A DNA stretch of 64,000 nucleotides, taken from assembly GCF_020536995.1 (NCBI RefSeq), contig NC_068357.1, positions 60,310,123 to 60,374,122 of the forward strand, written 5' to 3'. A program made the translations under genes and the position numbers. Source of the DNA: Dreissena polymorpha (Eukaryota > Mollusca > Bivalvia > Myida > Dreissenidae). Shown here one piece after another: positions 23,638 through 35,561 of the stretch (its first letter is position 1; every line of letters begins with the position of its first letter). Below the pieces are notes generated by a model. The model saw only the letters and a program-made list of their open reading frames with translations, did no database searches and was not told the origin of the DNA.

Positions 23638-24654
23638 CTGGTTTTCCATATGTTTTATAGGTTTCTTTCTACAACTCTTATTTCAAAATATCTCAGGCCT
23701 TTTCCAAGGTGCTTAAAAACCAGGAAACCCTGTGCCTAAATCTTTCATTTATTAACTGTCCTCACCAATTTGTGTTGCTTTCATTCTTCAACATGTATGT
23801 AAAATCAACCAGACAACCAATGTGAAATTAAAAGGTTGAATATCGTTTCAAATGCTGTTTATATATTAATTATTTGTACAAAAAATGAACCGTCTACAGT
23901 ATAATAAGTTTTGATGTAGCAACTTAAAAATTAAACAAATTCAAACAGATACCACAGTATCACCCTTATCACGCATGTTTACACCAGTGCATTAGCAAAT
24001 GTATGGGGAAAGGCCTGATACCTGTTTCACAGACTGTAATTAATATTTAAAAACTTTTACCATGTAAGTGCTGATAAAGCAAACAAGAGGCCCAAGTGTG
24101 CCATGAGTCACTTACATGAATACAAGCAAACTTACAAGCAAATGTTATAGTTTCACTAACAGGTATCTGATGATCTGACATAAAAACTTTCTACCTCCAG
24201 TTTCTTTCTGGGATGATTTGGGGACTTTTTTATTATTTACATGTACAGGAATAAGATTGGCCACAAGTGCCGAGATAATTTTTAACACAGGGCCATAATT
24301 TTATAAAATGTGGTTGAGGTCTACTTGATGATGTATCATGCCCTAAAGAATCAACATATTAACAATAACTTGTGAGATCTACTATACAAAATTCAATGCC
24401 AAATGAAAATGGATATTTAAGGACTGCAGTTTCATAAATATTTAAGATTTTAAAATACCAAATATCATAAATTGCATAAACACATTTATTGATAAGGAAG
24501 GGCTCAGAATTTGAAAATCTGGGTTAAGATCTTCCAGATTATCTTGCATGTGACATGTCTCATCTCTATGACTTGCTGTTGTACACAATAATTGTTAAGT
24601 TTTTAAAAGTATAATCTTACATTGATCTTGATTCCCATTACAAGTAATACAAAC

Positions 24655-24792
24655 CTCGCCCATTACGTGATGTTCGTGGGTTCCAACATAGGCAACAAGA
24701 ACACACACTTCGCCTCTCAAAGAAGAGACTTCAGCTGATTTTAGCCGATCTATGACAGCCTGTCTTTTCCGCCTTGTGTCTGTGCCTTCAAG
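24655..24792 (-). CDS. CaRF/ALS2CR8-like gene, exon 3 of the recognised series
   Basis: A 138-nt exon, phase 0 at both ends, between a CATAG acceptor and a GAG|GTTTGT donor. It encodes LEGTDTRRKRQAVIDRLKSA, then VCVLVAYVGTHEHHVMGE. The closing THEHH resembles the His-rich HxHH motif that follows the Cys-rich segment in ALS2CR8-domain proteins. The open frame and correct phase support it as a real exon. DNA binding is inferred from the family. Confidence 0.65.
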
Positions 24793-25677
24793 CTATGTCA
24801 TAAGTATTGTGCCATCAATGAAGAAAGTACAAAATTTGATTAAGTAACCTCCCTCAAAGACACATCTAATTTAAAACACTGACAAAAGTAACTAAACATC
24901 AAATTTACAGTAATTACTATTTCATATCCTTTTTATTTGCTCATTTTAGAGGGGCATACAGCTAGAATGGCAATTTCATTTTTAAATTATATGGTTACAT
25001 GAAAAAAAATTATCTAAAGGATTCATTTTATTACACAGACCTGAATATAAAAAATCAAATGTAAATTATGCATTATATTAAATACAAACAAGAGATGTGG
25101 CCAAATCAATTTACCCCTGATCATTTGATCCGGGGGCATAAAACACAATTTCAATCAATTAAGGGGCCATAACTCTTTTAATGAAACCAACAAACTTCCA
25201 AATGTGCCAGCACAATATAACACTAAACATTAATTTTTAATTTCAATACATTTCATACAATAGTTGTTGAGAAACCGTTCATGGCAAAAAAATTCAATTA
25301 AGGAGCATAACTTTTGAGATACTAAGCCAATCCCCCCCAAAAATGCATGCACCACTGCTGTATGATGATACACTTTTATTTTTAGCTCATATAATTCTAT
25401 GCAGTTTTTAACAGCTAAAAACTGACAAAAATTTACTAACAATTCTATTCATTTTGAAGGAATAACTATGAAATTACCAAGAATGTACAAACAGAATTCA
25501 TGTGTACAGCAAGGTAATAAGATTCATGAACTTCCTTGCAATAGTACCCGAGACAATCCTCCGGACTGAAAAAGATCCTAAATTTCAATCAATAAGCCGG
25601 GCATATCTCTAGAGTTATGAAGACTATCAGAACAGAAAGTGTGCTTAAACCACTGCAGTATAATGATAAATACGTAC

Positions 25678-26193
25678 TTAAAGGGGCCTTTTCACAGATT
25701 TTGGCATTTTTTTAACTTATTCATTAAACGCTTTATATTGATAAATGTTAACATTGGATCATAAAAGCTCCAGTAAAAAATCAAGAAAACAATTAAAAAA
25801 AGGAAAAGAACATTGCCCGGAGCAGGTTTCGAACCAGTGACCCCTGGAGTCCTGCCAGAGTCCTGAAGTAAAAACGCTTTAGCCTACTGAGCTATTACGC
25901 CGAGTACACATTCTTGACGTATTTTATACCTTAATAAGCAATCTTCGTAGTTTCACAAAATTTAACGACAAAAACAGAACTCTCCAAATTATTCAATCGT
26001 TTCGCGTTGCAACGCTTTATAATTTTTAGGTTTTAAAATCGTCAAAAGATGCATATAATGGCTATATTAGACCATGGTTAATGTTCAGTATTACTGTTTC
26101 CTCACAAATATCATAACTAAAACGAAATTTGCAAATCTGAAACAACTTTTTTCAATTTTGTCAATTTTCCAAAGCGTGAAAAGATCAATTTAA
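25678..26193. mobile_element. TTAA-flanked MITE carrying a tRNA-like unit
   Basis: The element is bounded by TTAA at 25,678-25,681 and 26,190-26,193. The left end reads AGGGGCCTTTTCACAGATTTTGG and the complement of the right end ATTGATCTTTTCACGCTTTGG, sharing TTTTCAC at the same offset: imperfect terminal inverted repeats. TTAA duplication is typical of piggyBac-like transposition. There is no transposase. An internal tRNA-like Pol III unit lies on the minus strand. I recall near-identical sequences as abundant in mollusc genomes, but could not check. Confidence 0.68.
25812..25901 (-). tRNA. tRNA-like Pol III unit inside the MITE (degenerate)
   Basis: On the minus strand the unit begins GGCGTAATAGCTCAGTAGGC, with a consensus A box TAGCTCAGTAGG (25,883-25,894), and has a B-box-like GGTTCGAAACC (25,825-25,835). 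T-rich runs that could stop Pol III follow. The anticodon and T arms do not fold cleanly, so this is a tRNA-derived promoter or SINE-like head rather than a working tRNA. No anticodon is assigned. Confidence 0.55.
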
Positions 26194-26614
26194 GGTTTTG
26201 TGATTCAAAATGCAACAGTTACTGAGGAAAAGCTCAAGATGGAGAAAAAAAATCAATTTAAACAATTGAGGGGACATTACTCTGGAGTTTCATAGGCCAT
26301 TCAAAAAGAATATACTTGTGCACAGTGTGCACTTTGATTTTAGAGCCAATGTAAAGGTCTTAGCATGACACAGACGGTGGTTGACAAGACAAGCTGGCTA
26401 TGACAATACTGCGGGTATTCTCTGAAAACAGCAGAGCTTAAAAATTACAAACCAATATTAAATTTGTTTCTGACATGATTTGTGATTGTTCATTCCATTT
26501 CTTTTGATCTATTTTTAACATTTTCTTTAAACAAGTATTGCCTTAAAAATTTCCTCAAAAGTACACAGTTGATTTTTAAAATTCTATTTCATTATTTATA
26601 ATAAATCATCTCAC

Positions 26615-26731
26615 CTTATAGTCTGGGAACCGCAAGATGGTTTTCATTCGAATCTGGCAGCAACAGCCGTGTTTCTTTGTGTTTTGAATTATTTTCCTCT
26701 TGCCACCGGCGTATGCATGTTCGGGATCATT
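26615..26731 (-). CDS. CaRF/ALS2CR8-like gene, exon 2 of the recognised series
   Basis: A 117-nt exon (39 codons, phase 0 at both ends) from a TTTAAG acceptor to an AAG|GTGAG donor. It encodes NDPEHAYAGGKRKIIQNTKK, HGCCCQIRMKTILRFPDYK. The KKxxCxxxIxxKxIxxFPxY pattern is the one that follows the first half of the ALS2CR8 domain. An alternative, longer exon start is possible, since the acceptor is weak. Confidence 0.6.
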
Positions 26732-27925
26732 CTTAAATACATGTTCATGCACGAAATACATGCATTAATAAAATCAAGGATTCTGTTTATGAAATATATC
26801 AGGAACAGGTCATCAATGTGAATTCTGTCCACGTTTTACAGTGAAATTTGAAGCAAAATACTGATATAAGAAGAAACACACTACATACAGTGAATGAGCA
26901 AAATACAAACTTCAGCATTTCATGAAATAATAAGATGACATCCTATTTCTTCTGTAATAGCCTGTTGTAGATTTTTTTTCATGTGTCTTGTAAATAGAAC
27001 ATCCAATACCACAACTATCACATGGGGAAAAGGCCCCTATCTGAGGACATTTTCCAGCAACTAGTTGCGTGAGCATTCCCCAAAACATCTTGAAAATTCG
27101 ACAATCATCAGCACAAAGACCACGAAGAAATTTCCCAACATCTTTTCTTTCAATGACATACATTCTGTGGATGATGGCAAATGACGCTTGTCGCGGGAAA
27201 AGTCTCCATATCCGTACTTTTCAAACAAATAATGAATAACTTGTCAAACCTACTGTTACTCGTCAAAAACAGTTGTATTATTAATTATGCCATGAAGCTA
27301 GATAGAATGTAACCCAATGGTTTGACAACCATAAGAAAAGTTGACTTTTAATGTGACATCATGCATGAATGACATGTGAATAATAATATCTAGAAAAAGT
27401 ATTATTTTTAGTTTGACACAGATGCTTTTAAAAGGGACACGGAGATACCATTAAAACAATAACGTTTAGCTTAATTCATTTTGTTTAAACACTAAGAAAT
27501 ATATGTTAATGTGAGACCCTTAACTGATAGATAGACTTTACAAAATATGATTATGGATAAATCCGATAATTATGTATCACATGCTATACTTTGTTTCCCA
27601 TATAATATAACCATCACAAATAGTTTTCATTCGACTAACCAATTACATTCCAATTTCCATTACATTATTACCACATCAAATGACATCATGGAATGTAAAC
27701 AACTTTATTCACTGCACAGCAATTGATAAGCCAAGAATGCTTACAATGCCATGCCCAACTGGTAGATATATAACAACTGTCCTGGCACTTTCTCTTCCAC
27801 CCAAGCAATCATGCTTACAAAGATGTTACCCAAATAATTAAAAATACCAGAAAAATATCATTTTCAATAATAATACAGTGTCTTTTCATTATTTTGTCAC
27901 AAATTGTGTTATATGACAACCATAC

Positions 27926-28103
27926 CGGCTGAGCTTTCTTTCTTTCCTTCCTATTAGGACCGTAGTGGCATTCTCTTACTTCTGTTCCCAATTGCACGAA
28001 CGGACATCCATCAAATGGTATTGGCATGGAACCACGATTTTCGTAGAATCGAAACACAATGCCATCCGTAGTGCTTAATTCTACAATCATGTCATCAATA
28101 AAG
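27926..28103 (-). CDS. CaRF/ALS2CR8-like gene, exon 1 of the recognised series
   Basis: The exon runs from a GTCTGTAG acceptor to a CCG|GTATGG donor, 178 nt. It encodes FIDDMIVELSTTDGIVFRFY, then PIPFDGCPFVQLGTEVRECHYGPNRKERKKAQP. The F-DG-PF---G-----C-YGP signature is characteristic of the ALS2CR8 domain of calcium-responsive transcription factor (CaRF) and its many invertebrate relatives, often fused to MULE-type transposase domains. It ends in phase 0, matching the next exon. The true start codon exon is upstream; 34,214-34,331 is a candidate but its phase does not fit directly. Confidence 0.7.
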
Positions 28104-30540
28104 CTACAGACATTCAATAAGTTCAGTATAACTTTACATTTATATCAACACAAAACACATAAAAAAATCATTTAAGTTTCTTATATATAGTCTATAAATG
28201 TAAGCTTGAAACTTGAGCATTTCATTGAATGCCTATTTCTAGGTATAAAACATATTCAATGGCGTTGTACAATAAAAAAAAAATATAAACACAATTTAAA
28301 AGCATACACAGGTACATCACGTATTACCTAAAAATATGGGGAAAAAAAAACACCAAAATTAATATAAAAATTTAAACTCATTTATGACTCATCCTCTATG
28401 AAAGAATTAATGTCATTTTCACATTAAATGTAGTTTCTTCTGAACATATAATTAAACAGCATAGGCAAAAGAGTCTCATCGACACGGATATAATGAGCCT
28501 TGTCGGATGATTATTTTGCCTTTTTTTCTCATCGCTGAGATTGTAGTATCATAAACATGGGTATGAAAAAAAACACACAGTTAAATTGACCAGTAAAAGA
28601 AGATGTAGACTTTGCCATTTAAAGTGTTAAGTGTTGTGATATTAATGCAGGATTTAGTAACATTTCTTCACACAATAGCATATTACTTGTAAACATCTAA
28701 GAAATATTACCTTTTCATACATGTATATATATGGCAAACATTATTTTAGGAAATAACAACTTCATAATCAGTCAAGCCCTCCCTTGATTAAACTGGGTAT
28801 GAACTTTCATCAAACATGAACAAAGTTGAAAAACAATGAACAGTCATAAATAATGCGAAATGTTTAAACTGCTGCTTTAACCAAATATACATATATATAT
28901 ATATAACTTACCTATACCTTTATGCCATCTGTCCAAGCTGTTGAATGCTGATAAATTTCTATTCTAAAAAACTTCAGAAGTACATTTCTAAAATGATCAA
29001 GAGTTGACGTGCTCATTTTAAGTAACAAATTTTAAATTTATATATATATTAAATGACTGAAATTGTTATTCTTAAATTACAAATATATATAAATAAAATT
29101 ATAAACATTAAATATTCAAAATAAAATTAATGTATGTATTGTTACCTGTTTAAGATCTTTTTGTGTGCTTGCTGATGGCATTGATAAGTACCCATTGACA
29201 TTGTACAATTTTACATGTACATGTACAATGAATATCTTACAAACACCAGAAATTGTTGACGTCAAACAATCCAACAAATGTCCATCTCCTTTCCTTCCAC
29301 TTGGTGTATTATCCAATAAATTTCAATATTATTGCCTTTTAAACCAATTCAATGCTTTCACACGATTGTTTCAAATTTTAATATTTCCACAATAAGCTTA
29401 ATTCAAATAAATATTGTAAGTAAATTTCCATTCACACCTTTTAACTTTTAAAAAGCCAGTGTTAGTTTGTAGATTTCTGCATAACTTTTTCCATGGACCT
29501 TATTAGAATCACAATATTATATTAACAAGTCACACTGTTTCATATTTCCTAAACATGTTGGGTGTCAAAATTTAATGTGATAAATAGATTTAATGCACAC
29601 TTCTTTTCATTTCCAAAAATAGCAATTAATGGTTAATTTTTGGCTTTCTCTTGAAGTTTTCACTCTTTGTTTTCCGTGTTTTTCTTTACTTCACAGGGGA
29701 AATATGGAGACTTCTTGCCACAAGACATTGGGCCACATAATACTGATTTATTTATTTAATTTCAATTGCACAATATATATTTTAATTTTACTTATATCAT
29801 TAAAAATTAAATACAAAAACTTATTTTAGATCATAACAGCAGTTTTACAACTAATTATTTACTGGAGTCCTTTCTTCATTCTGCTAATGGTGGCGCAATA
29901 GCAGAAACAACACATGCTCTTTAAACCCATTATGTCTTTTGCGTCTCTGTTCTTAACGATCAATGGCACTGACATCTTCATATAAATATTTGATGCAAAT
30001 GTGCCAAAAATATAACATATGTGGTATGTAATTTGCAAAAGTAGCATAATTTTGTAGTAAGTGGGAAAAGATTGAAGTGATAGAAAGTCCTGAATTATTT
30101 TTGATGTAGGGCGAACCTAGTCATGGTGTTAAGGAGCGATTGTGTTAAAAAATTATGCAAGAAACATGTAAATAATGATTTCAAGATAAATGAGATTTTC
30201 AAGTCTGCTTGCAAATTTTTAGTAAAGGCAAATTGACAGACAATACCTCAGTATGTTTTTTGGTAAACGTACAGCTTAATTAAAAAATGTTCACATAGTC
30301 AGTATAGTGAATCGATATGCATGACAATGTTCTGTGCGAGTGAATTTCATATAAACTTAGCCCAAGTCTTAAGCATGATTAATGTGTTCTAGAGCTTTAC
30401 ATTTGTTGGTCATGTCGATGTAATGTTTTAAATCTATAGCCAGTGGCCAAGGTTAACGATTCGGACAACGCTTATTTGCATGTACATGTACCCCTTTTGG
30501 CTTTATCAGTGTGAACTCACTTTTGAAACGAGTCAACAGC
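28104..30540. other. Intron or intergenic, no exon recognised
   Basis: Very AT-rich sequence with short AT microsatellites, for example near 28,890 and 29,040. Only short frames without family motifs. Nothing else is supported. Confidence 0.4.
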
Positions 30541-30561
30541 ATCTTGAAAACCATAGAGAAA

Positions 30562-30749
30562 GTGTAAACAATAAGCTAGGTGGGGTTTTAAACAGGCACA
30601 AAAATTCGATTCGAAATATTAAAACACCTGTAGACTGTGGTGACCCACGTCTTGCCAAAATAAGGGCACCATATAACACACTATGCATCTGCGGAAGTGC
30701 AGGTCAACAGAACAGTAACTTCAAAATGCTGGAGTGGAGGGGTGTAAAC
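30562..30749. repeat. Partial copy of 34,126-34,260 on the far side of the MULE
   Basis: GTGTAAACAATAAGC, AACAGGCACAAA and CCTGTAGAC...GGTGACCCACGTCTTGCC here recur in the same order and orientation at 34,126-34,245, with about 80-85% identity by eye. The copy includes the 3' half of the small exon at 34,214-34,331. So a unit of about 190 bp was tandemly duplicated and the MULE now sits at the junction. Confidence 0.7.
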
Positions 30750-31827
30750 GGGTGCTGGATGTTTCGGTAAATGACCAGTTCGGTAAATTGATTTATAGAG
30801 TAAAAGTCGTGGATGTTTCGGTAAATTGATTTTATATAGGAGGTATACCTACAACGAGGTGTTAATGACACCTATTATCGGCTTACAATAACATTGGGGG
30901 CATTTATTTGCAAACTGTGGATTACTTTTGAGTTGAGTAATTAATGCCATGCCTAAGGTAAAGAATTTAGTTAATTTTACGATTTAAATAACGCAATACT
31001 GTTGTTTGGTTTTTAAATTGGTGCTTTTATTTAATTAACAAAATTATAACATAATAGTAAAAATAAGAAATAATGATTTATGGCGGAATAAATGTAAGCT
31101 CTGCAATTACGTTTAATGCTATTTTAAAAAGTTTTTTATGATTAAAGAATAAAGGTTTCATGTTGAATTTTATATTTATTTATATGTTTTATTATTTCTT
31201 TCTGGTTGCGAAAAACACACAAAAAAACAATATATAAAATTTAAAACGTGTACGTAATTAATAAAAAGTAATATAATGATACGCGTTATGTTTTATAATT
31301 ATGTTAAGTGCGCGTGTCATTGAACGTTGAGTTAAGCGAAGAGATACACATACTTGAAAACTGATAAAATTGACATATAACACAACGCCAGCCGAATGAA
31401 TACACTGTGTAATAGCAAGCTGCCGTGATGATCATTATATTATCAAATTAATACACTGGCACCTGACTACTGTACTGGAACAATGGGTTTTACGGCCAAA
31501 ATAACTGATATCATTTTTTGCCCTAACAAATCGGTTCAATAAATAAATAATAACTGATCTACTTTGTAATCCGTTTTATTTACCATATAATATAAATAAG
31601 CAACAACTAAACCTTGGATACTATATATATATATTTGAATATTTCATGTCATTTAAAAAAAAATGAGGGAGTAAGCACATATTAATTAGATACATTTTTG
31701 ACGCACTACAATATTTTTACATTTTTATCACACATTTTTATCATTCAGATTTTCTAATACAAATTAGATACATGTACGACACTGTTCAATTTAATGTTAC
31801 ATTTCAACCATATCAGTCGTTCATCTT

Positions 31828-32129
31828 TCAAGCCTCGTCGTCGTCGAGCATGTGGTGGACCGCTGTGGATGGTCCGAGGGCATTGATGTGGCTGATGATC
31901 CTCAGAAGTTCAGTTGTTGTCAGCTTCTCTTCTTCGTAGTCATCCCATGCTTGATGCAGTCTGCCGTGTATCGTAACATACTTCTTCCGCCTGATCTTCG
32001 TGAGAAGGTGCTGGCTCACCAGCCGTATATGAAGATCAACAGTCTCAGATTCCTCTCTGAGAAGGTTGGCCAACTTGTAAAGCCCGAGGTTGGCTGAACA
32101 CGCTCGTGCGTTGATGCGTCTATGCCATC
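31828..32129 (-). CDS. MULE transposase, last exon
   Basis: The exon follows a TTACAG acceptor in phase 1 and runs to a TGA stop at 31,830-31,828. Joined to the preceding exon it completes NNDLEGWHRRINARA, the NN-(D/V)EGWHRR signature near the end of many MULE transposases. The rest is a helical tail, LRIISHINALGPSTAVHH and then DDDEA. The frame is intact. It belongs to the element at 30,750-34,125. Confidence 0.75.
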
Positions 32130-32329
32130 CTGTAATTATAATAAAAACATGTTTGTACTTAATAACAAGATTATGTCATTTTTTTATCAGTTTTTAATAA
32201 CATTATTATGAAACAAATGCTTATTACCGTTATAGTATGATATGAAAGTATAAGATTAATATACGAAAAATATACAATGTGAATTGTTTCATACTTATAA
32301 ATTAATAATGCTAATTGTATTATAGTTAC

Positions 32330-32680
32330 CTTCCAAGTCGTTGTTCGTTCGCACCTCCTCTCTAAACACGCACCAATTGAGGGGTCGCCATACACTGCCG
32401 TGGATCCATGTACGGGAAATGTACTCGCATACCCGCAGTACGGGACCCCCGACTCCTTCAGCTACCTCCATCAGCCTGTTGAATGCCGGTTCAATCTGTT
32501 CAACTGGTAGATAAGGAAGGGACATAATTTTCCTGAAGAACTCGAACTTGTCACCATGTTGCTGATACGCGGTACTCAGTCCCTCTGTGGTGATCTTCCT
32601 GTATATCCGCTGTGTAAAGTGGAAGACGCATCCCCGTATCACGGCATCAGGAAAAACCTCTCTTATCGCCTGCCAAGTTG
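32330..32680 (-). CDS. MULE transposase, catalytic C-terminal exon
   Basis: This 351-nt exon (CAG acceptor, GAAG|GTAAC donor) encodes ATWQAIREVFPDAVIRGCVF, HFTQRIYRKI, LPYLPVEQIEPAFNRL, RTWIHGSVWRPLNWCVF and RTNNDLEG. G-C-FHF-Q---R, the LP-LP run and TW--G are standard MULE blocks, and the final Glu of the catalytic triad is expected in this region. The phase agrees with the exons on both sides. The frame is intact. Confidence 0.8.
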
Positions 32681-32799
32681 CTGAAAATAGAAAATACATA
32701 GAAATTAATAGTAATCAAACATGTATTATTTATGTTATTGCTACAAAAGTAAATTACTCAAATCAATTTAGTCGTTTTCATAACCTTTTTATGACTTAC

Positions 32800-32869
32800 C
32801 AGCTTCAAAGTCTAACATAATCCACTCTACAGAGAGATCCCCCAGTCTGCGACGTAGACTCCTGAAAAC
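32800..32869 (-). CDS. MULE transposase, short exon with the second catalytic Asp
   Basis: A 70-nt exon between a TTTTTCAG acceptor and a GTAAGTC donor. It encodes VFRSLRRRLGDLSVEWIMLDFEA, where MLDFE is the second acidic motif of the MULE domain, and splices in phase to ATWQAIREVFPD. The preceding catalytic exon is missing from the element. Confidence 0.7.
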
Positions 32870-33065
32870 CTGAAAAATAAGAACGTAAATATTATTTAGT
32901 TTAATTTATATTATTAACAAACATTACTACATTAAATTTTATCTGTTAATTTACGTTAATTAAGGCATTACTTATGATCAGTTTTAAATCACGACATTAC
33001 AGGCGACAACACAATTCACAATTTTAATGTATCTATATTATCACTAAGAAATTACTAAGACTTAC

Positions 33066-33168
33066 CGGTGTGTCTACGGTGACTCCATCTTCCACATGAA
33101 TCACATGCAATAGCGTGCGCACGAGAAGTGACCTCAATATTGCAGTAAATACATGGATGTTCAGCCAT
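33066..33168 (-). CDS. MULE-associated zinc-finger first exon
   Basis: ATG at 33,168 opens MAEHPCIYCNIEVTSRAHAI, then ACDSCGRWSHRRHTG, ending at a GTAAG donor. CxxC...CDxCxRWxHRxH is a PHD-like zinc-binding pattern found at the front of metazoan MULE transposases. It exits in phase 1 while the next visible exon enters in phase 0, so at least one intervening exon has been lost. Confidence 0.68.
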
Positions 33169-34213
33169 GATTGTATGATACAGTAAAAGAAATCATCTGC
33201 CTATATACATACTTTAACATTTGAGCAACAACACTTACCATAATTACTCGATAACCCGCGAAAATTTTCTCTTCATCCTCTCATTGATTTCTTATTTGAC
33301 AATGACCATGATAATTTTATAATTACCTAATTACATAATAATGTTATTTTTACCACAAATAAACATCCTTTGATGTCACCACCAGTATTTTTTGGTAAAC
33401 ATGATTAAAGAAGGAAAACGTTTGTTTATTTCACAGTTTGAAAGTTACTGGTCGTGTATGTAAAAACTCGGCCACCAGTGTTAAAGCATGTTCACGATCT
33501 AAACATAAATATCTAGATTATTTTAAGAATAATACCTTATGTGCAGAACTGTTTGTAGGAAAAAAAAGCGAGAAATTTATTTACATACGAAACAAACATA
33601 TTTGATCTTATTATTTTAAACCACCGAAAATTAACCATTACATAAACATGAGGTAGTTTGCCAACATAATGAATATGTTGCCCAGCTCTTGCCACGTGGA
33701 GGCCACCTCTTGTAAGAGCCACATTATTATATTTTTTTAACTGCTTTAATTAAGGTATTTATCAACTAAATGTTTAAAAACATATATAAAATACAAAACG
33801 ATCATGACCTTAATATATAATTTACCTCCATCGATTAGAAATTTAATAGGTTGCAAGCCTGGATAATTAATAATAACACTTTGCAAACATCGTACATTTA
33901 AACAGATAATTTAATTAGTACCAAACAACTCAATTAATGTACATCAAAATTAATCCACAGTTTGCAAATAAATGCCCCTAATGTTATTGTAAGCCGATAA
34001 TAGGTGTCATTAACACCTCGTTGTAGGTATACCTCCTATATAAAATCAATTTACCGAAACATCCACGACTTTTACTCTATAAATCAATTTACCGAACTGG
34101 TCATTTACCGAAACATCCATAACCCGTGTAAACAATAAGCAAGGTGCAGCATTTAACAGGCACAAATCTTCGAATACCATAAAAAAAACACTGGAATCGC
34201 ACTGTTAAAATAC

Positions 34214-34331
34214 CTGTAGACTTCGGTGACCCACGTCTTGCCAAAAAAACAAAACGTTCGCACGTTTTGATTTCTTCCTCTCTGATGTAATTGTCGGCGT
34301 CAATAAAAGAGGGAAATTTTAATACCGCCAT
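34214..34331 (-). CDS. Small first exon of an unrecognised gene
   Basis: ATG at 34,331-34,329 opens MAVLKFPSFIDADNYIREEE, IKTCERFVFLARRGSPKST, ending in phase 1 at an ACAG|GTATTT donor. The codons look protein-like: no stops, mixed hydrophobic and acidic residues. It lies upstream, on the same strand, of the CaRF/ALS2CR8-like exons and could be their N-terminus, but the phase does not join directly to 28,103, so an exon would be missing. Its 3' half is partly duplicated at 30,590-30,660. Function unknown. Confidence 0.4.
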
Positions 34332-34981
34332 TTTTTACAACACACTAAGTTATCTCCCTTCGTGGGCGGAGTTAACACCGCACTACTTTTAAGAATACTC
34401 TTTGGCTGATTAATTCATTTGGAATACAACGTTACCGTTGTTATCGTATGCGGAAAAGACGGCGTTTTTATCGCAGCGCACTAGATATAAGGTAATGTTT
34501 ATGCTATTTTTATATGCATTCAGAGAGAAATCATGTGCATACAAATATAACGGCGTAGGGTGTACATCGTGTTTCATAATGTTTATTCCTACTTTCGATT
34601 TCAATAATGTGATCCAGGGGCGTAGAAAACCTCCAAAGCGGTCTAGTTTCTGTACTGGGAACATAAAGGGGTTCGTTTGAGGGGGCCTCGTCTGAGAGGT
34701 TTGTCCTCTCCTGTGGTTACGAAATTTTTTACAATTACAATTAATATGGTGAGTTTTAGGGGAACTGTCATGTTGATATAAATGCTCGATCTTTTGTCTC
34801 ACTCTCAGTTTGTCATGAAAAAAATGTGTCTAATGCCGCTTACGACGACCCAGAAATCTCAACAGTTTTTTTTTCTTTCCAAAAACTCTTGCTAAACAAA
34901 ACATAAAATAATGTAAATGTACATTATTTTAATGATGGAGTTTAACAAGTGATATGAGAAATAATAACATTAACATTACAT

Positions 34982-35363
34982 TCACAACACACAACCGTGG
35001 TGTTGTAGCAGCTGCATGAAGTTTCCCTCATCGTCGTCATGCCCACGTATCGCGATGCCCTGGCGGGCGAGGAACCATATGCTGCGTAGGATTTGCAGCA
35101 GCTGCTTTCGGTTAACCGCCTTCTCCTTAGTGTGCCCCGCTGACAGCGTCTCTCCCACGTCATGCGTAGTGGTGGGACGTGTCACCAGTCGCACGACCGC
35201 CTCCTTGTGGCACTCGCTGCCTTCGAGCTTCCAGAACTTCTCGGGACCCTGTTTTCCAGTTGGAGAAGCAGTCACTGATGAAGCTGCCGTCCACCTTTGT
35301 GTTGCTTATCATGCCCGTCTTCTTGGCCGCCATGCAGAGATGGCAGAACGCATGTTCCGGGCT
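34982..35363 (-). pseudogene. hAT-type TTF zinc finger/DUF4371 exon, frameshifted
   Basis: The exon opens after a TTCAG acceptor with SPEHAFCHLCMAAKKTGMIS and reaches ISDCFSNWK, a TTF-type zinc-finger segment. A one-base shift near 35,253 moves the reading to GPEKFWKLEGSECHKEAVVR, ending FLARQGIAIRGHDDDEGNFMQLL, the entry to DUF4371. These domains occur together in hAT-derived, ZMYM1-like proteins of animals. No hAT dimerisation domain was found further left. This is a relic of a DNA transposon or a domesticated relative. Confidence 0.7.
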
Positions 35364-35561
35364 CTGAACGAATAACATTGTTAATGTAATAAATTTTGTG
35401 TTAAATATTAAGGATAATAATAAAAAAACATTATTAAGCAACAAAACTAGTATTATTTGTTGCTGTTTTTTTTTTCTAAATTTCGATTGTATTTAGATCG
35501 ACGTTAGGTTTATAAAAGGTAAGAACGGTCGCAAATTAAAAATTTATACTAATATACATAC

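Larger units (their letters stand above)
25090..26440. repeat. Degenerate pearl-like element, interrupted by a MITE
   Basis: The head CAAACAAGAGATGTGGCC is followed by a hairpin-like GATCATTTGATCCGGGGGCATAA. Decayed core blocks include GGGGCCATAACTCTT at 25,160, AAGGAGCATAACTTTTGAG at 25,300 and GGGGACATTACTCTGGAG at 26,270. The tail is CAGAGCTTAAAA. A TTAA-flanked MITE (25,678-26,193) is inserted in the middle. Boundaries are approximate. Confidence 0.45.
30750..34125 (-). mobile_element. MULE DNA transposon, 3.38 kb, ~180-190 bp TIRs, 8-bp TSD
   Basis: Long terminal inverted repeats run from 30,750 to about 30,945 and from about 33,947 to 34,125, starting GGGTGCTGGATGTTTCGG and, on the other strand, GGGTTATGGATGTTTCGG. 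GTGTAAAC is duplicated at 30,742-30,749 and 34,126-34,133, matching the 8-9 bp duplications of Mutator-like elements. Minus-strand exons inside encode a zinc finger and the C-terminal half of a MULE transposase. The region between the zinc-finger exon (33,066) and the next exon (32,869) is only about 200 bp and lacks the first catalytic Asp, so this looks like an internally deleted copy. Confidence 0.88.

Noticed and set aside
26912-27163. Cys-containing 83-codon minus-strand frame as an extra CaRF-like exon
   Set aside because: It lies in the right place between two exons, but no conserved motif or convincing splice pair supports it.
34410-34802. 130-codon minus-strand frame
   Set aside because: No family motif, no splice partners, and an overlapping plus-strand frame of similar quality.
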